Assembly (NCBI GenBank): GCA_018110855.1
Contig: JAGBFZ010000335.1
Location: 1 to 24,413 of the forward strand
DNA length: 24,413 nucleotides
From: Oscillospiraceae bacterium
Lineage (GTDB): Bacteria; Bacillota; Clostridia; Oscillospirales; Ruminococcaceae
Direction of reading: 5' to 3'
Within the stretch, counting starts at the first letter, position 1. Each line of letters begins with the position of its first letter. The notes below the pieces were generated by a model, which saw only the letters and a list, made by a program, of their open reading frames with translations, made no database searches and was not told the DNA's origin. Below are positions 1 to 7,891 of the stretch, in pieces. The position numbers and the translations under genes were made by a program.

Positions 1-2
1 AA

Positions 3-107
3 GCCGCAGTCACAGCCGCAAATCAGAAAATGACTCTTTCCGAGCTTATGGACGAGCTTGAAAAGGAGCATAGACTAATGCATAAGGAAGGTAAAGAAAA
101 TGTATAA
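3..107 (+). CDS. 3' end of an unidentified gene (partial)
   Basis: An open frame enters from the left edge and ends at a TAA at 105-107. It gives the last 34 residues of a protein, ending in a charged, helix-prone segment (LSELMDELEKEHRL) and the tail KEGKENV. The stop overlaps the start of the next gene by 8 bases, and that gene's ribosome binding site (GGAAGG) lies inside this frame, so the two are probably translationally coupled. The other two forward frames close within about 60 bases, which supports this as the coding frame. The family cannot be identified from this fragment. Confidence 0.6.
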   Translation, partial: AAVTAANQKMTLSELMDELEKEHRLMHKEGKENV

Positions 108-771
108 ATACGAGACTCATATGCACACCATGGAAGCCAGCGCCTGCGCCCGTTCATCGGGAGCGGAGATGGCTGAAAAATATAAAAGCGAGGGATATGA
201 CGGCATATTTGTCACCGATCATTTTTTCAACGGCAATACCTGTATTCCGCAGGATCTGCCGTGGAATGAGCGGATAGAGTTATTCTGCAGGGGCTATGAA
301 AATGCAAAGAAAAAAGGCGACGAAATAGGACTCAAGGTGTTTTTCGGCTTTGAGTACGGTGACGGCGGTTCGGATTTTCTGATCTACGGGCTTGACAAAA
401 AATGGCTCCTTGAGCATGACTATATCCTTGATATGGAGCTGACAAGATTTCTTGATCTTGCCCGTTCCGAGGGGGGCTTTGCTGTCCATGCGCACCCGTT
501 CAGAGATTATCCGTATATCAGAGTCATGAAGCATTGTCCTCATTATGTGGATGCAGTCGAGGTGATAAATTATTCTCATCCCATTGGGACCCCCTTTAAT
601 GAAAGAGCTGCTGAATATGCCCGCTGGTATGAGCTGCCCATCACCGCAGGCTCCGATGCTCACAGCACTGATGCTTGGTTAGGCGGAGTAGAGAGCAGTA
701 CACCCTTCAATTCCGCTGAGGACTACGCAAAAGCCGTATTAAGCGGTTCACTGACCTTTCAGGAAAAATAA
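100..771 (+). CDS. PHP-domain metal-dependent phosphoesterase
   Basis: A 223-residue single-domain protein of the PHP (polymerase and histidinol phosphatase) superfamily. These enzymes hydrolyse phosphoesters with a cluster of two or three metal ions. The metal ligands are visible in order: HxH at residues 7-9 (ETHMHT), DH at 40-41 (VTDHFF), a Glu at 85 (FEYG), HxH at 130-132 (HAHPF) and DxH at 186-188 (GSDAH). No polymerase or other domain is fused, so it resembles stand-alone enzymes such as TrpH/RNase AM-type proteins or histidinol phosphatase-like proteins, and the substrate cannot be told. The ATG at 100 follows GGAAGG at a good distance and overlaps the upstream gene by 8 bases. The next gene begins 21 bases after the stop, so the two are probably cotranscribed. 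Confidence 0.85.
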   Translation: MYKYETHMHTMEASACARSSGAEMAEKYKSEGYDGIFVTDHFFNGNTCIPQDLPWNERIELFCRGYENAKKKGDEIGLKVFFGFEYGDGGSDFLIYGLDKKWLLEHDYILDMELTRFLDLARSEGGFAVHAHPFRDYPYIRVMKHCPHYVDAVEVINYSHPIGTPFNERAAEYARWYELPITAGSDAHSTDAWLGGVESSTPFNSAEDYAKAVLSGSLTFQEK

Positions 772-792
772 TGATCGGGAGATGAATAACGA

Positions 793-1269
793 ATGAGCGT
801 AAGAGGCGATAAGGCAAAGGAGCTTTTTGAACAGGGCTATAACTGTTCGCAGTCGGTGCTGATGGCATTTTCGGATATAACGGGACTGGATGAAAAAACA
901 TCGGCAATGCTTTCCTCAGGCTTCGGAGGAGGCATGGGAAGAATGAGAGAAGTCTGCGGAGCGGTATCGGGAATGTTCATGGCGGCAGGAACGGTCTGCG
1001 GATACAGCGACCCTAAAGCTCATGAGGATAAAAAACGCACATATGAAATGATACAGCAGCTTGCCGGCGAGTTTAAAAGGCGAAACGGAAGCATAATATG
1101 CAAGGAGCTTTTAGGACTTGAAAAGCCCGAGGGAACCTTCGTCCCCGAAAAGCGCACCGAGGAATATTATAAAAAACGCCCTTGCTCAGAGCTTGTAAAA
1201 ACGTCAGCAGAAATACTTGAGGAACACCTCATTTCGGCAGATGAAAAAATGTCAATAAAATCGGAATGA
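793..1269 (+). CDS. C-GCAxxG-C-C family protein
   Basis: A 158-residue soluble protein of the C_GCAxxG_C_C family, named for its conserved spaced cysteines. They are visible here as C18 (YNCSQSV), C55 in the core motif VCGAVSG, C69, C103 (IICKELLG) and C131 (RPCSEL), with a glycine-rich stretch (FGGGMGR, residues 44-50) before the core. The family is widespread in anaerobes and is thought to be redox-active or metal-binding; its reaction has not been established to my knowledge. A GGGAG about ten bases upstream supports the ATG at 793. It lies 21 bases behind the PHP gene, and both end at the convergent terminator at 1296-1324. No signal peptide or membrane segment is evident. Confidence 0.85.
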   Translation: MSVRGDKAKELFEQGYNCSQSVLMAFSDITGLDEKTSAMLSSGFGGGMGRMREVCGAVSGMFMAAGTVCGYSDPKAHEDKKRTYEMIQQLAGEFKRRNGSIICKELLGLEKPEGTFVPEKRTEEYYKKRPCSELVKTSAEILEEHLISADEKMSIKSE

Positions 1270-1295
1270 CATCGTAAATTTAATAGCATGAAAAA

Positions 1296-1324
1296 CAGGC
1301 GTACCGAAAAAATCGGTGCGCCTG
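1296..1324 (-). terminator. Intrinsic terminator of the phoH-mutS2 operon
   Basis: Twelve-base-pair stem (arms 1296-1307 and 1313-1324, one G-U pair) with a five-A loop. Read on the minus strand, the stem is followed by TTTTT, which fits Rho-independent termination of mutS2, whose stop is at 1340. It probably also stops the convergent plus-strand gene ending at 1269, although no T-run follows on that strand. Confidence 0.8.
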
Positions 1325-1339
1325 CTGCTGTATTATGCG

Positions 1340-3733
1340 TTATTTCAGTTCAACAACGGTAACGCCGTCCTCGCCTTCTCCGAAAACTCCGCTTCTGAAG
1401 CTCTTGACCGATGGGTGAGACCTGAGATGCCGCTGTATTCCCTGCCTCAGAAGTCCCGTTCCCTTGCCGTGGATAATGGTGATGATACCTGCATTTACCA
1501 TAACAGCGTTGTCGATAAAGCTGTCCACCTCATGGATACCCTCGTCCACAGCACAGCCCCTTATATCCAGCTCAAGAGAGCTTTTCCGCTGGAGCTTGCC
1601 GCTGACGCCCACCTTGGAAACACTTCGTGCAGGAGCAGCTTTCTTGCTGCCCACAGTAACCTTGTCCTCTTCGGCAAGCCGCAAATGGCTCACATGGGTT
1701 TTGGTTTTCATAATGCCCACCTGAACGAAAACATTTCCGCTGCTGTCGGGATCGCTTGCAAGAATACCCTTTTTGCCGATATCCGCCACAATAACGTTGT
1801 CTCCACGCTTGTAGGGACGGGGCGGCTTGTACTCTTTAAGTTCACGCTTTCTGACGGGATTTGCCTCGTCATACATCTTGTCAAGAGAGGATCGGCTCAT
1901 GGACTTAGCAGCCGCCGAACGCTTGTCAAATTCCTCTCTGTTACGTTCCTTTCTGATATCGGAAAGCTCGTCAAGCAGCTTTTCCGACTGCATACGGCAG
2001 TTCTCAACTATGCGCATAGCCTGAGTGCGTGCCTTCTCAAATTCATCGTCCTTGCGGGCTTCAAATTCCTCTTTAGCCTTCTCGAGAGCCGCTTCCTTCT
2101 CTTCGGCTTCCTTTCTGAGACGTGCAAGCTCGGTGTTCTGCCTGTCAAGTGCTCTTCGGGAGGCTTCAAGCTGAGCAACTACCTCCTCAAAACGGCGGTT
2201 GTCATCGGAAACAAGAGCCTTCGCAGCCCCGATAATATCCGAAGGAAGCCCCAGCTTTGAGGATATGGAAAATGCATTTGATTTTCCGGGTGAGCCGATT
2301 ATCAGCCTGTATGTGGGCTGCAATGTTTTTATATCAAACTCGCAGGAGGCATTTTCCACGTTTTCACGTTCAATAGCAAAGAGCTTCAGCTCCTGATAAT
2401 GAGTGGTAACAAATATCCTGCTGCCCTTTTTCATAAGAGCCTCGATAATGGAAACCGCAAGAGCAGCGCCCTCAACAGGGTCTGTGCCCGAGCCAAGCTC
2501 ATCTATAAGAATGAGGGAGCTTTCGTCCGCAGTTTTCAGTATCTTAACCACATTGCTCATGTGGGAGGAGAATGTGGAAAGGCTCTGTTCAATGCTCTGC
2601 ATATCACCGATATCCACAAGGATATTCCTGAAAACGGATATTTTCGTACCGTCTCCCGCAGGCACCATCATTCCGCACATAGCCATGGCAGTGAGAAGAC
2701 CTGCTGTTTTCAAAAGAACGGTCTTACCGCCTGTGTTGGGACCTGTAACGATAAGAGTACCGTAATCCTTACCGATTGAAATATCCACAGGAACCACCCT
2801 GTCCGCTTCGATAAGGGGGTGACGGGCTTTTTTCAGCTCAAGCACACCGTCATCTGATATCTCGGGAACAGTTCCCTTCATTTTTGCGCCCAGATTTGAT
2901 TTTGCAAAATAAAGATTCAGCTCTGCGCAGGTAAGGTAATCCCTTTTCATGGTCTCAGCGCAGGAAGCGCAGTCGGAGGAAAGCTCAGCGATTATCCGCT
3001 CTATCTCCTCCTGCTCTCTGCCCTGCAGAACCCTGATATCATTGTTCGCTTCTACTACCGCCTCAGGCTCGATAAAAAGTGTTGAACCCGTTGCGGAGGA
3101 CGCATGGACGATACCTCTTATATTGCCTTTATGCTCCGCCTTAACGGGAAGAACGTATCTTCCGTCACGGACAGTGATGATATTATCCATAAGGGATTTC
3201 TGAATTTCGGCGGAGCGCACCATCTTGTCAAGGCTCTCCCTGATGCGCACACCTGCCTGAGCGATCTTCCGCCTGATATTTGCAAGCTCTGCACTGGCAG
3301 TATCGGCTATCTCATCCTCGGTGAGAATGGCGTTGCCTATTTTGTCCTCAAGCCATTTATTTGGAGAAAGCTCGGTAAACAACGGGTCAAGAACAGTTTC
3401 CGTATCCCCGCAGGACGCATGATAATCCGCAAGTCCTCTTATCTGCTTGAGCATATAGCCGATATCAAGCAGTTCCCTGAGAGACAGGCTTGCACCCGAT
3501 TCCGCTCTTGTGAGAGAGCCTCTAACGTCCTTGAAATTGTAAAACGGGGGAGTGCCGAATTTCACCGAAAGAGTGAAAGCGTCATCGGTCTTTTTAAGGC
3601 TCTCTTTAACCTTGTCAATGTCCGTCTCAGGCTCAAGAGCTGCGATCATTCTGCGGGTCTCTTCATTGCCTGCCTGCTCCGAGAGCATATCTAAAATTTT
3701 ATGTAATTCCAAAGTTTCGTAATGCTTGTTCAT
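1340..3733 (-). CDS. mutS2: MutS2: SMR-domain ATPase/endonuclease
   Basis: A full-length 797-residue MutS2. This branch of the MutS family lacks the mismatch-recognition domain. Family members have been linked to suppression of homologous recombination and, in Bacillus, to rescue of collided ribosomes. Visible parts: the core/clamp region (about 1-300); the ABC-type ATPase with Walker A GPNTGGKT at 331-338 and Walker B LILIDELGSGTDP at 407-419, then the VTTHY switch; a long charged coiled coil at about 515-600; and a C-terminal Smr nuclease domain with LDIRG at 722-726 and HGKGTG at 755-760. It is the last gene of the operon. Only three bases separate its ATG from the recO stop, so translation is probably coupled. 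Confidence 0.97.
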   Translation of the reverse strand: MNKHYETLELHKILDMLSEQAGNEETRRMIAALEPETDIDKVKESLKKTDDAFTLSVKFGTPPFYNFKDVRGSLTRAESGASLSLRELLDIGYMLKQIRGLADYHASCGDTETVLDPLFTELSPNKWLEDKIGNAILTEDEIADTASAELANIRRKIAQAGVRIRESLDKMVRSAEIQKSLMDNIITVRDGRYVLPVKAEHKGNIRGIVHASSATGSTLFIEPEAVVEANNDIRVLQGREQEEIERIIAELSSDCASCAETMKRDYLTCAELNLYFAKSNLGAKMKGTVPEISDDGVLELKKARHPLIEADRVVPVDISIGKDYGTLIVTGPNTGGKTVLLKTAGLLTAMAMCGMMVPAGDGTKISVFRNILVDIGDMQSIEQSLSTFSSHMSNVVKILKTADESSLILIDELGSGTDPVEGAALAVSIIEALMKKGSRIFVTTHYQELKLFAIERENVENASCEFDIKTLQPTYRLIIGSPGKSNAFSISSKLGLPSDIIGAAKALVSDDNRRFEEVVAQLEASRRALDRQNTELARLRKEAEEKEAALEKAKEEFEARKDDEFEKARTQAMRIVENCRMQSEKLLDELSDIRKERNREEFDKRSAAAKSMSRSSLDKMYDEANPVRKRELKEYKPPRPYKRGDNVIVADIGKKGILASDPDSSGNVFVQVGIMKTKTHVSHLRLAEEDKVTVGSKKAAPARSVSKVGVSGKLQRKSSLELDIRGCAVDEGIHEVDSFIDNAVMVNAGIITIIHGKGTGLLRQGIQRHLRSHPSVKSFRSGVFGEGEDGVTVVELK

Positions 3734-3736
3734 AAG

Positions 3737-4543
3737 TCATATTTCCTCATCAGTCGTTTGTTCATTATCTTCATTATGGTCTGTTTCGGGCGCACAAACG
3801 CTGTAATAAAAATCCAGCGTTTTAAAATGTCTGTCAAAATGCACTTCGGCATACAGCTCGCTGATATAGCAGAGCTTTTCCAATGCCTCGTCCGAAACAC
3901 GGAAGCTGAATATCCTGCTCATGTCCGAAAGGCATACAAAGCGTATGGCTTCAAACATTCCCGCAGTAACATCAACATTGTATTTATCGTGGTAAACCAC
4001 CCTTGACTGCATATGGTCGTCGCACAGAAAGATACCCCGCTTAATAAGAAAGCACAGCGTAACGTCCGAGCGGTAACATTCATCGCAGCCTAAAAGATTA
4101 GGCATCATGCCCAGATCTGCGGTGATTCGCATTTCAAAAACGAATTTCACAAAGGAGCAGTCTGCACCCTTTTCCGAAAGAAGATACAAACTGTTCATAA
4201 ACAGCCTGTACACGTCCTTTGCGGACTGCCCCGAGGTAACGGTAAACTTAATTATCTCCGCCATATATGAGGCAAGGCTCAGCCTCTGCATATCCAGACG
4301 AATTCCGTAAAAGCTTTTCACAGGCTCGCAGCTGTTTAGATAATATCTCCCGCCCCGCTCTCTCATGCAGAATTTTGCGCAGGCAAAAAGCTGAGTGGAG
4401 GAATTGCTCTTTGAGCCGAGCTTTTTAGCCCCTTTCACGGAAATATCCGCAAGTCCCATTTCGGGGGACAGGATAGTAATAAATCGGTCGTTATCCCCTG
4501 CGTCCCTCACGGATATCACTACGCCCTCCGTTGTTATGAGCAT
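3737..4543 (-). CDS. recO: DNA repair protein RecO
   Basis: A 268-residue RecO, the recombination mediator that works with RecR to load RecA on SSB-coated single strands. The N-terminal OB-fold begins with the typical MLITTEGVVI. The zinc-binding segment is CxxC at 153-156 (CDEC) followed by CxxH at 174-177 (CDDH), so the fourth ligand looks like His rather than the usual Cys. The acidic tail (EDNEQTTDEEI) is probably disordered. The start lies inside the upstream yqzL-like gene, in another reading frame, with a 53-base overlap; AAGGA precedes the ATG closely. It sits between the yqzL-like gene and mutS2 in the minus-strand operon. Confidence 0.95.
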   Translation of the reverse strand: MLITTEGVVISVRDAGDNDRFITILSPEMGLADISVKGAKKLGSKSNSSTQLFACAKFCMRERGGRYYLNSCEPVKSFYGIRLDMQRLSLASYMAEIIKFTVTSGQSAKDVYRLFMNSLYLLSEKGADCSFVKFVFEMRITADLGMMPNLLGCDECYRSDVTLCFLIKRGIFLCDDHMQSRVVYHDKYNVDVTAGMFEAIRFVCLSDMSRIFSFRVSDEALEKLCYISELYAEVHFDRHFKTLDFYYSVCAPETDHNEDNEQTTDEEI

Positions 4544-4667
4544 CGTCCTTCACTTCCCTGACCACGGGCAGATTGCTTGCTCCGATCCCCTTGTAGCTGA
4601 GATAATCGGCAACCCGTCCGCTGTTTTCAAAGGTGTTCCATTTTGTATCGGAAAAATGTTCAGTCAT
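4491..4667 (-). CDS. yqzL: YqzL-like small protein
   Basis: A 58-residue ORF between era and recO. The start has a strong GGAGG eight bases upstream (4676-4680). The N-terminal half carries the pattern WNTFENSG-x-x-x-DYLSYKG (from residue 10). This resembles the W-x-x-F-x-x-(S/T)G-x-(I/V)-x-x-YL-x-(Y/F)K pattern I recall for YqzL-family proteins, which in Bacillus are encoded at the same place between era and recO. The function of YqzL is not known to me. The C-terminal third is Arg/Gly/Asp-rich and overlaps the recO start by 53 bases in another frame. Assignment rests on position, ribosome binding site and this short motif. Confidence 0.75.
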   Translation of the reverse strand: MTEHFSDTKWNTFENSGRVADYLSYKGIGASNLPVVREVKDDAHNNGGRSDIREGRRG

Positions 4668-4725
4668 AGCAAAAGCCTCCGTAAAAGATGTTCTGCTATA
4701 ATTATTTCCCGACAGGATTTTTATA

Positions 4726-5637
4726 TTACTTGGTATTATTTGATAATCCGAAATTGCGGATAAGACCCTCTCTGTTCCGCCAGTCCTCCTTGACCTTGAC
4801 CCAGAGCTGAAGATTCACTCTGATACGAAAAAATTCCTCAAGCTCCTCACGGGCAAGCTGACCTATTTTTCTGAGCATAGCTCCGCCCTTGCCGATAACC
4901 ATTCCCTTGTGGGAATCCCTCTCGCAGAAAATGGTTGCGGAAATATTAAGGATATCCTCACCGCTCCGTGTAACGCTCTCGTCAAGCTGCTCGATGGTAA
5001 CGGCGATCCCGTGGGGTATCTCGTCATGCATAAGGATCATGACCTTTTCCCTGACGATCTCCGCCATTATCACCTTTTCGGGCTGATCGGTAACAGAATC
5101 CTCAGGGAAATAGTGAGGCGCAGGAACAGCAAGCGCCTTCACTTCCTCCTTGAGTATATCAATGCCGTCATTCTCCGAAACGCTTGCGGGAATAACGCTG
5201 TGAAAATCCATCATCTCGGAAAATTCGGCAATACGCTCCGCCGCAAGACCCTTGTCGTCAAGGAGATCGATCTTGTTTATCAGCAGTATAACGGGAATTT
5301 TCCCTCCCTTAAAGCTCTCAATGGCATTTCTGTCAATGTCGTTTATCTTCTTTGTAACATCAGCCACATAAATTATCGCATCAATGCCCGTAACAGATTC
5401 CTGCACGGCTCTGTTCATATGCTCGCCCAGCTTGTTCTTTGCCTTCTGAATACCGGGAGTATCGATGAAAACATACTGTATCTCTCCCTCGGTGAGAACG
5501 CCCGTTATCTTTGTGCGGGTAGTCTGAGGCTTTTCCGTTACCATGGCGATCTTTTCTCCGACAAGCCTGTTGAGAAGAGAGGATTTTCCTGCGTTGGCAC
5601 GTCCCGCAATAGTTACAAATACCGATTTAGTCTCCAT
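4726..5637 (-). CDS. era: GTPase Era
   Basis: A 303-residue Era, the GTPase that binds the 3' end of 16S rRNA and assists 30S subunit maturation. GTPase motifs: G1 GRANAGKS at 12-19 (the commoner form is GRPNVGKS), switch I around QTTRTK, G3 DTPG at 59-62, G4 NKID at 121-124 and G5 ASVSE at 151-155. The C-terminal KH RNA-binding domain carries GMVIGKGG at 245-252 and ends with the typical VKVKEDWRN stretch. The start has GGAGAT upstream. It lies 14 bases downstream of dgkA and 58 bases upstream of the yqzL-like gene. Confidence 0.97.
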   Translation of the reverse strand: METKSVFVTIAGRANAGKSSLLNRLVGEKIAMVTEKPQTTRTKITGVLTEGEIQYVFIDTPGIQKAKNKLGEHMNRAVQESVTGIDAIIYVADVTKKINDIDRNAIESFKGGKIPVILLINKIDLLDDKGLAAERIAEFSEMMDFHSVIPASVSENDGIDILKEEVKALAVPAPHYFPEDSVTDQPEKVIMAEIVREKVMILMHDEIPHGIAVTIEQLDESVTRSGEDILNISATIFCERDSHKGMVIGKGGAMLRKIGQLAREELEEFFRIRVNLQLWVKVKEDWRNREGLIRNFGLSNNTK

Positions 5638-5651
5638 AAAATATATCTCCG

Positions 5652-6122
5652 TTATTTCTCTGATGATTTAACTCCGAATACAAATAAAAAAGAGAGGACA
5701 GCCCAGACCGCTGCTCCTGCTATTGCCAAAGGACGGCAGGCGAAATATTCCGCTATCTCCGATAAAACAATAATGTCCCCGAAAAGCGTTATCCCGCATA
5801 CTAAAGCGCATACCGACATAACAAGCACCGCTCCCGCAGCGCAGTCCTTTGCCGCCCTTGCAAAAGGCGATATTTCCTTTCCGTGAATATCCACAGCATT
5901 TTCAATTGCGGTGTTCATAAGCTCGGCGGCAATAACTCCGCCGATGCACAAATATATCACGCATTTCTCGGAAGAAGAAAACTCGTAAAAGCTCATAAGA
6001 GCGAGTACAGTCACCGCAGCGCAAAGGTGGAAACGGATATTCCGCTCCCTTTTTATCCCATGTATTATCCCCGAAAAAGCGTATGTAAACGCCTTGAAAA
6101 ATGCTTTTATCTCAAGTCTCAT
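5652..6122 (-). CDS. dgkA: Diacylglycerol/undecaprenol kinase (DgkA family)
   Basis: A 156-residue integral membrane kinase of the prokaryotic DAGK family. The Gram-positive members phosphorylate undecaprenol and so feed the lipid carrier for cell wall synthesis. The signature ELMNTAIENAVD is at residues 67-78, with the conserved RNIRFH at 28-33 and AKDCAAGAVL at 91-100. Hydrophobic segments lie at about 33-48, 53-68, 94-114 and 130-150. The frame stays open upstream to 6218, but that extension is the other-frame image of the ybeY 3' end. The ATG at 6122 overlaps the last 11 bases of ybeY and starts at the expected family N-terminus. There is no clear ribosome binding site, so coupling to ybeY is likely. 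Confidence 0.93.
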   Translation of the reverse strand: MRLEIKAFFKAFTYAFSGIIHGIKRERNIRFHLCAAVTVLALMSFYEFSSSEKCVIYLCIGGVIAAELMNTAIENAVDIHGKEISPFARAAKDCAAGAVLVMSVCALVCGITLFGDIIVLSEIAEYFACRPLAIAGAAVWAVLSFLFVFGVKSSEK

Positions 6123-6615
6123 TGGGGGTGAAGCTCTCGTCCCGTGAAATGCCCAGCTCTCCGAGGATAGCCTCCTCCTTTTCACGCATATTAGCAGCGT
6201 CAAGAGCTGAGGTCTCATGATCGTAGCCCAGCAGATGGAGCATTGAGTGAACGGTCAGGAAGCCCACCTCTCTCTCAAGAGAATGACCGTAGGTCTTAGC
6301 CTGCTTTACCGCAGTCTCCATGGAGATAACCACGTCTCCGAGAAGCAGCGCACCTGTTTCCTGATTTATGTCATAAACCCCGTCCTCGCCTAAGGGGAAG
6401 CTTAAAACGTCCGTTGACTTGTCCTTGTCGCGAAACTGCCTGTTGAGCTGCCTTATCTCCCCGTTGTCCACAAAGGAAACGCTTACCTCAGCGTCATTTC
6501 CGAAATGCTCATATGCCAAAACGGCAGCGCAGCATTTTCTTACAAGAAGCCTGAGTCCCACAGGTATCTTCACACTTTTCTGATTATTCTTGATATAAAC
6601 CTTGAGCTTTGGCAT
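6112..6615 (-). CDS. ybeY: Endoribonuclease YbeY (rRNA maturation factor)
   Basis: A 167-residue YbeY, a zinc-dependent endoribonuclease involved in 16S rRNA 3' maturation and ribosome quality control. The zinc site HSMLHLLGYDH is at residues 123-133 (ligands H123, H127, H133). The conserved FRDKDKSTDVLSFP is at 61-74. The ATG at 6615 is preferred over an in-frame TTG at 6624 because the AAAGGA ribosome binding site directly abuts the TTG but is well spaced from the ATG. It follows phoH by about 30 bases and overlaps dgkA by 11 bases. Confidence 0.95.
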   Translation of the reverse strand: MPKLKVYIKNNQKSVKIPVGLRLLVRKCCAAVLAYEHFGNDAEVSVSFVDNGEIRQLNRQFRDKDKSTDVLSFPLGEDGVYDINQETGALLLGDVVISMETAVKQAKTYGHSLEREVGFLTVHSMLHLLGYDHETSALDAANMREKEEAILGELGISRDESFTPNET

Positions 6616-6646
6616 TTTAATCAATCCTTTCCGATTTTAGGATATG

Positions 6647-7618
6647 TTATCTTTTTTTATCTTCATATGCCTTTTCATATGCCTTAATGATGTCCTGAAC
6701 CAGCTTGTGACGAACTACGTCCTTTTCGGAGAACCTTGTAATTGCAATATCCTCAATATTTTTCAGCACGTTCATTGCGTCCACAAGACCCGATTTTCTT
6801 GTGTCGGGAAGATCTATCTGAGTAACGTCTCCCGTAATGACCATCTTGCTGTTGAAGCCAAGTCGTGTAAGGAACATTTTTATCTGTTCCCTTGTGGTGT
6901 TCTGAGCCTCGTCGAGAATGATGAATGCGTCGTCAAGAGTACGTCCTCTCATATATGCCAGAGGAGCTACCTCAATGCTGCCCTTTTCCATGTATTTAGC
7001 GAAGGCATCCGCTCCCATCATGTCAAAAAGAGCGTCGTAAAGAGGACGAAGATAGGGGTCAACCTTGTTCTGAAGGTCTCCGGGCAGAAAGCCCAGCTTC
7101 TCGCCCGCCTCCACAGCAGGACGTGTCAGGATTATCCTTGTGACCTCGTGATTCTTAAATGCCTTCACCGCCATAGCCACAGCAAGATAGGTCTTGCCCG
7201 TTCCTGCGGGGCCTATGCCCATGACAATGGTGTTCTTTGCAATGGCGTCAACATACTTTTTCTGCCCGAGAGTTTTCGCCTTGACGACCTTGCCTGAGGA
7301 AGTGACGCATATACCGCCGTCGGTGAGCTTAACGGCTTCGTTCAAGGAATTTTCCTCAACCATGGAGAAAATATACCGCAGACTCTGATCGTTGATGACC
7401 TCGCCCTTGTCTGCCATAGTTGCAAGTGCTTCCACCGCGGCACGAGCCTTGTTCACATTCTCCTCCTCGCCGCTGATACGGATATCATTTCCTCTGCTGA
7501 GAATTACCACGCCGTACTGCCGCTGGATCAAATTAACGTTCTCGTCAAATTTTCCGAATAAAGAAATTATGCTGTTCATTGAAGAAACATTTACCGCTGC
7601 TTCCGCCACACGCTTCAC
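6647..7618 (-). CDS. phoH: PhoH family ATPase (PhoH/YbeZ)
   Basis: First gene of the minus-strand operon; 323 residues. PhoH proteins are P-loop ATPases related to helicases. Their role is not settled, but linkage to ybeY points to RNA metabolism. An N-terminal KH-like region spans about 15-70. Walker A is GPAGTGKT at 136-143, RPAVEAGEKLGFLPGD follows at about 166-181, and Walker B is FIILDEAQNT at 232-241. The N-terminus is uncertain: the longest frame starts at a GTG (7618) directly abutting a G-rich run, while another GTG at 7609 (codon 4) has GGGGTG at better spacing. An extended -10 promoter lies upstream at 7646-7654. Confidence 0.94.
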   Translation of the reverse strand: MKRVAEAAVNVSSMNSIISLFGKFDENVNLIQRQYGVVILSRGNDIRISGEEENVNKARAAVEALATMADKGEVINDQSLRYIFSMVEENSLNEAVKLTDGGICVTSSGKVVKAKTLGQKKYVDAIAKNTIVMGIGPAGTGKTYLAVAMAVKAFKNHEVTRIILTRPAVEAGEKLGFLPGDLQNKVDPYLRPLYDALFDMMGADAFAKYMEKGSIEVAPLAYMRGRTLDDAFIILDEAQNTTREQIKMFLTRLGFNSKMVITGDVTQIDLPDTRKSGLVDAMNVLKNIEDIAITRFSEKDVVRHKLVQDIIKAYEKAYEDKKR

Positions 7619-7645
7619 CCCGACTAAAAAATTTAATCAACTTAT

Positions 7646-7654
7646 ATTATAACA
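7646..7654 (-). promoter_or_regulatory. Extended -10 promoter of the phoH operon
   Basis: On the minus strand this reads TG-T-TATAAT, a perfect -10 hexamer with the extended-10 TG element. No good -35 is seen 17 bases upstream. It is the best candidate promoter for the seven-gene operon and leaves a short leader of about 20 bases. Confidence 0.6.
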
Positions 7655-7808
7655 CATTCTTCAATAAAAATAAAGACAATCTGCAAAAATTATGCAATTC
7701 TTTTTTGATATTTGTGTATGACGGGAGTAAAATATCGATCGTCCTTCACCGACGTTTTTACTTAATGTGACAAAAAGATGAAAATTTGCAGAAAGATTAT
7801 ATTAGGTG

Positions 7809-7837
7809 TTGCGTTTGTATCAAAAATATGTTATAAT
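7809..7837 (+). promoter_or_regulatory. Sigma-A promoter of the citrate synthase gene
   Basis: TTGCGT at 7809-7814 and TATAAT at 7832-7837 with an exact 17-base spacer. The predicted leader is about 45-50 bases and AT-rich. Together with the phoH promoter on the other strand it accounts for the 273-base divergent region, where I see no further gene. Confidence 0.75.
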
Positions 7838-7891
7838 AAATATGTTTATAGTTCAAAAGTTTTAATAAATTATTAAGAAAGGATGAGGCTA

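Noticed and set aside
6123..6218. N-terminal extension of the DgkA-family protein by 32 residues
   Set aside because: It is the ybeY coding region read in another frame. The family N-terminus begins at the ATG at 6122.
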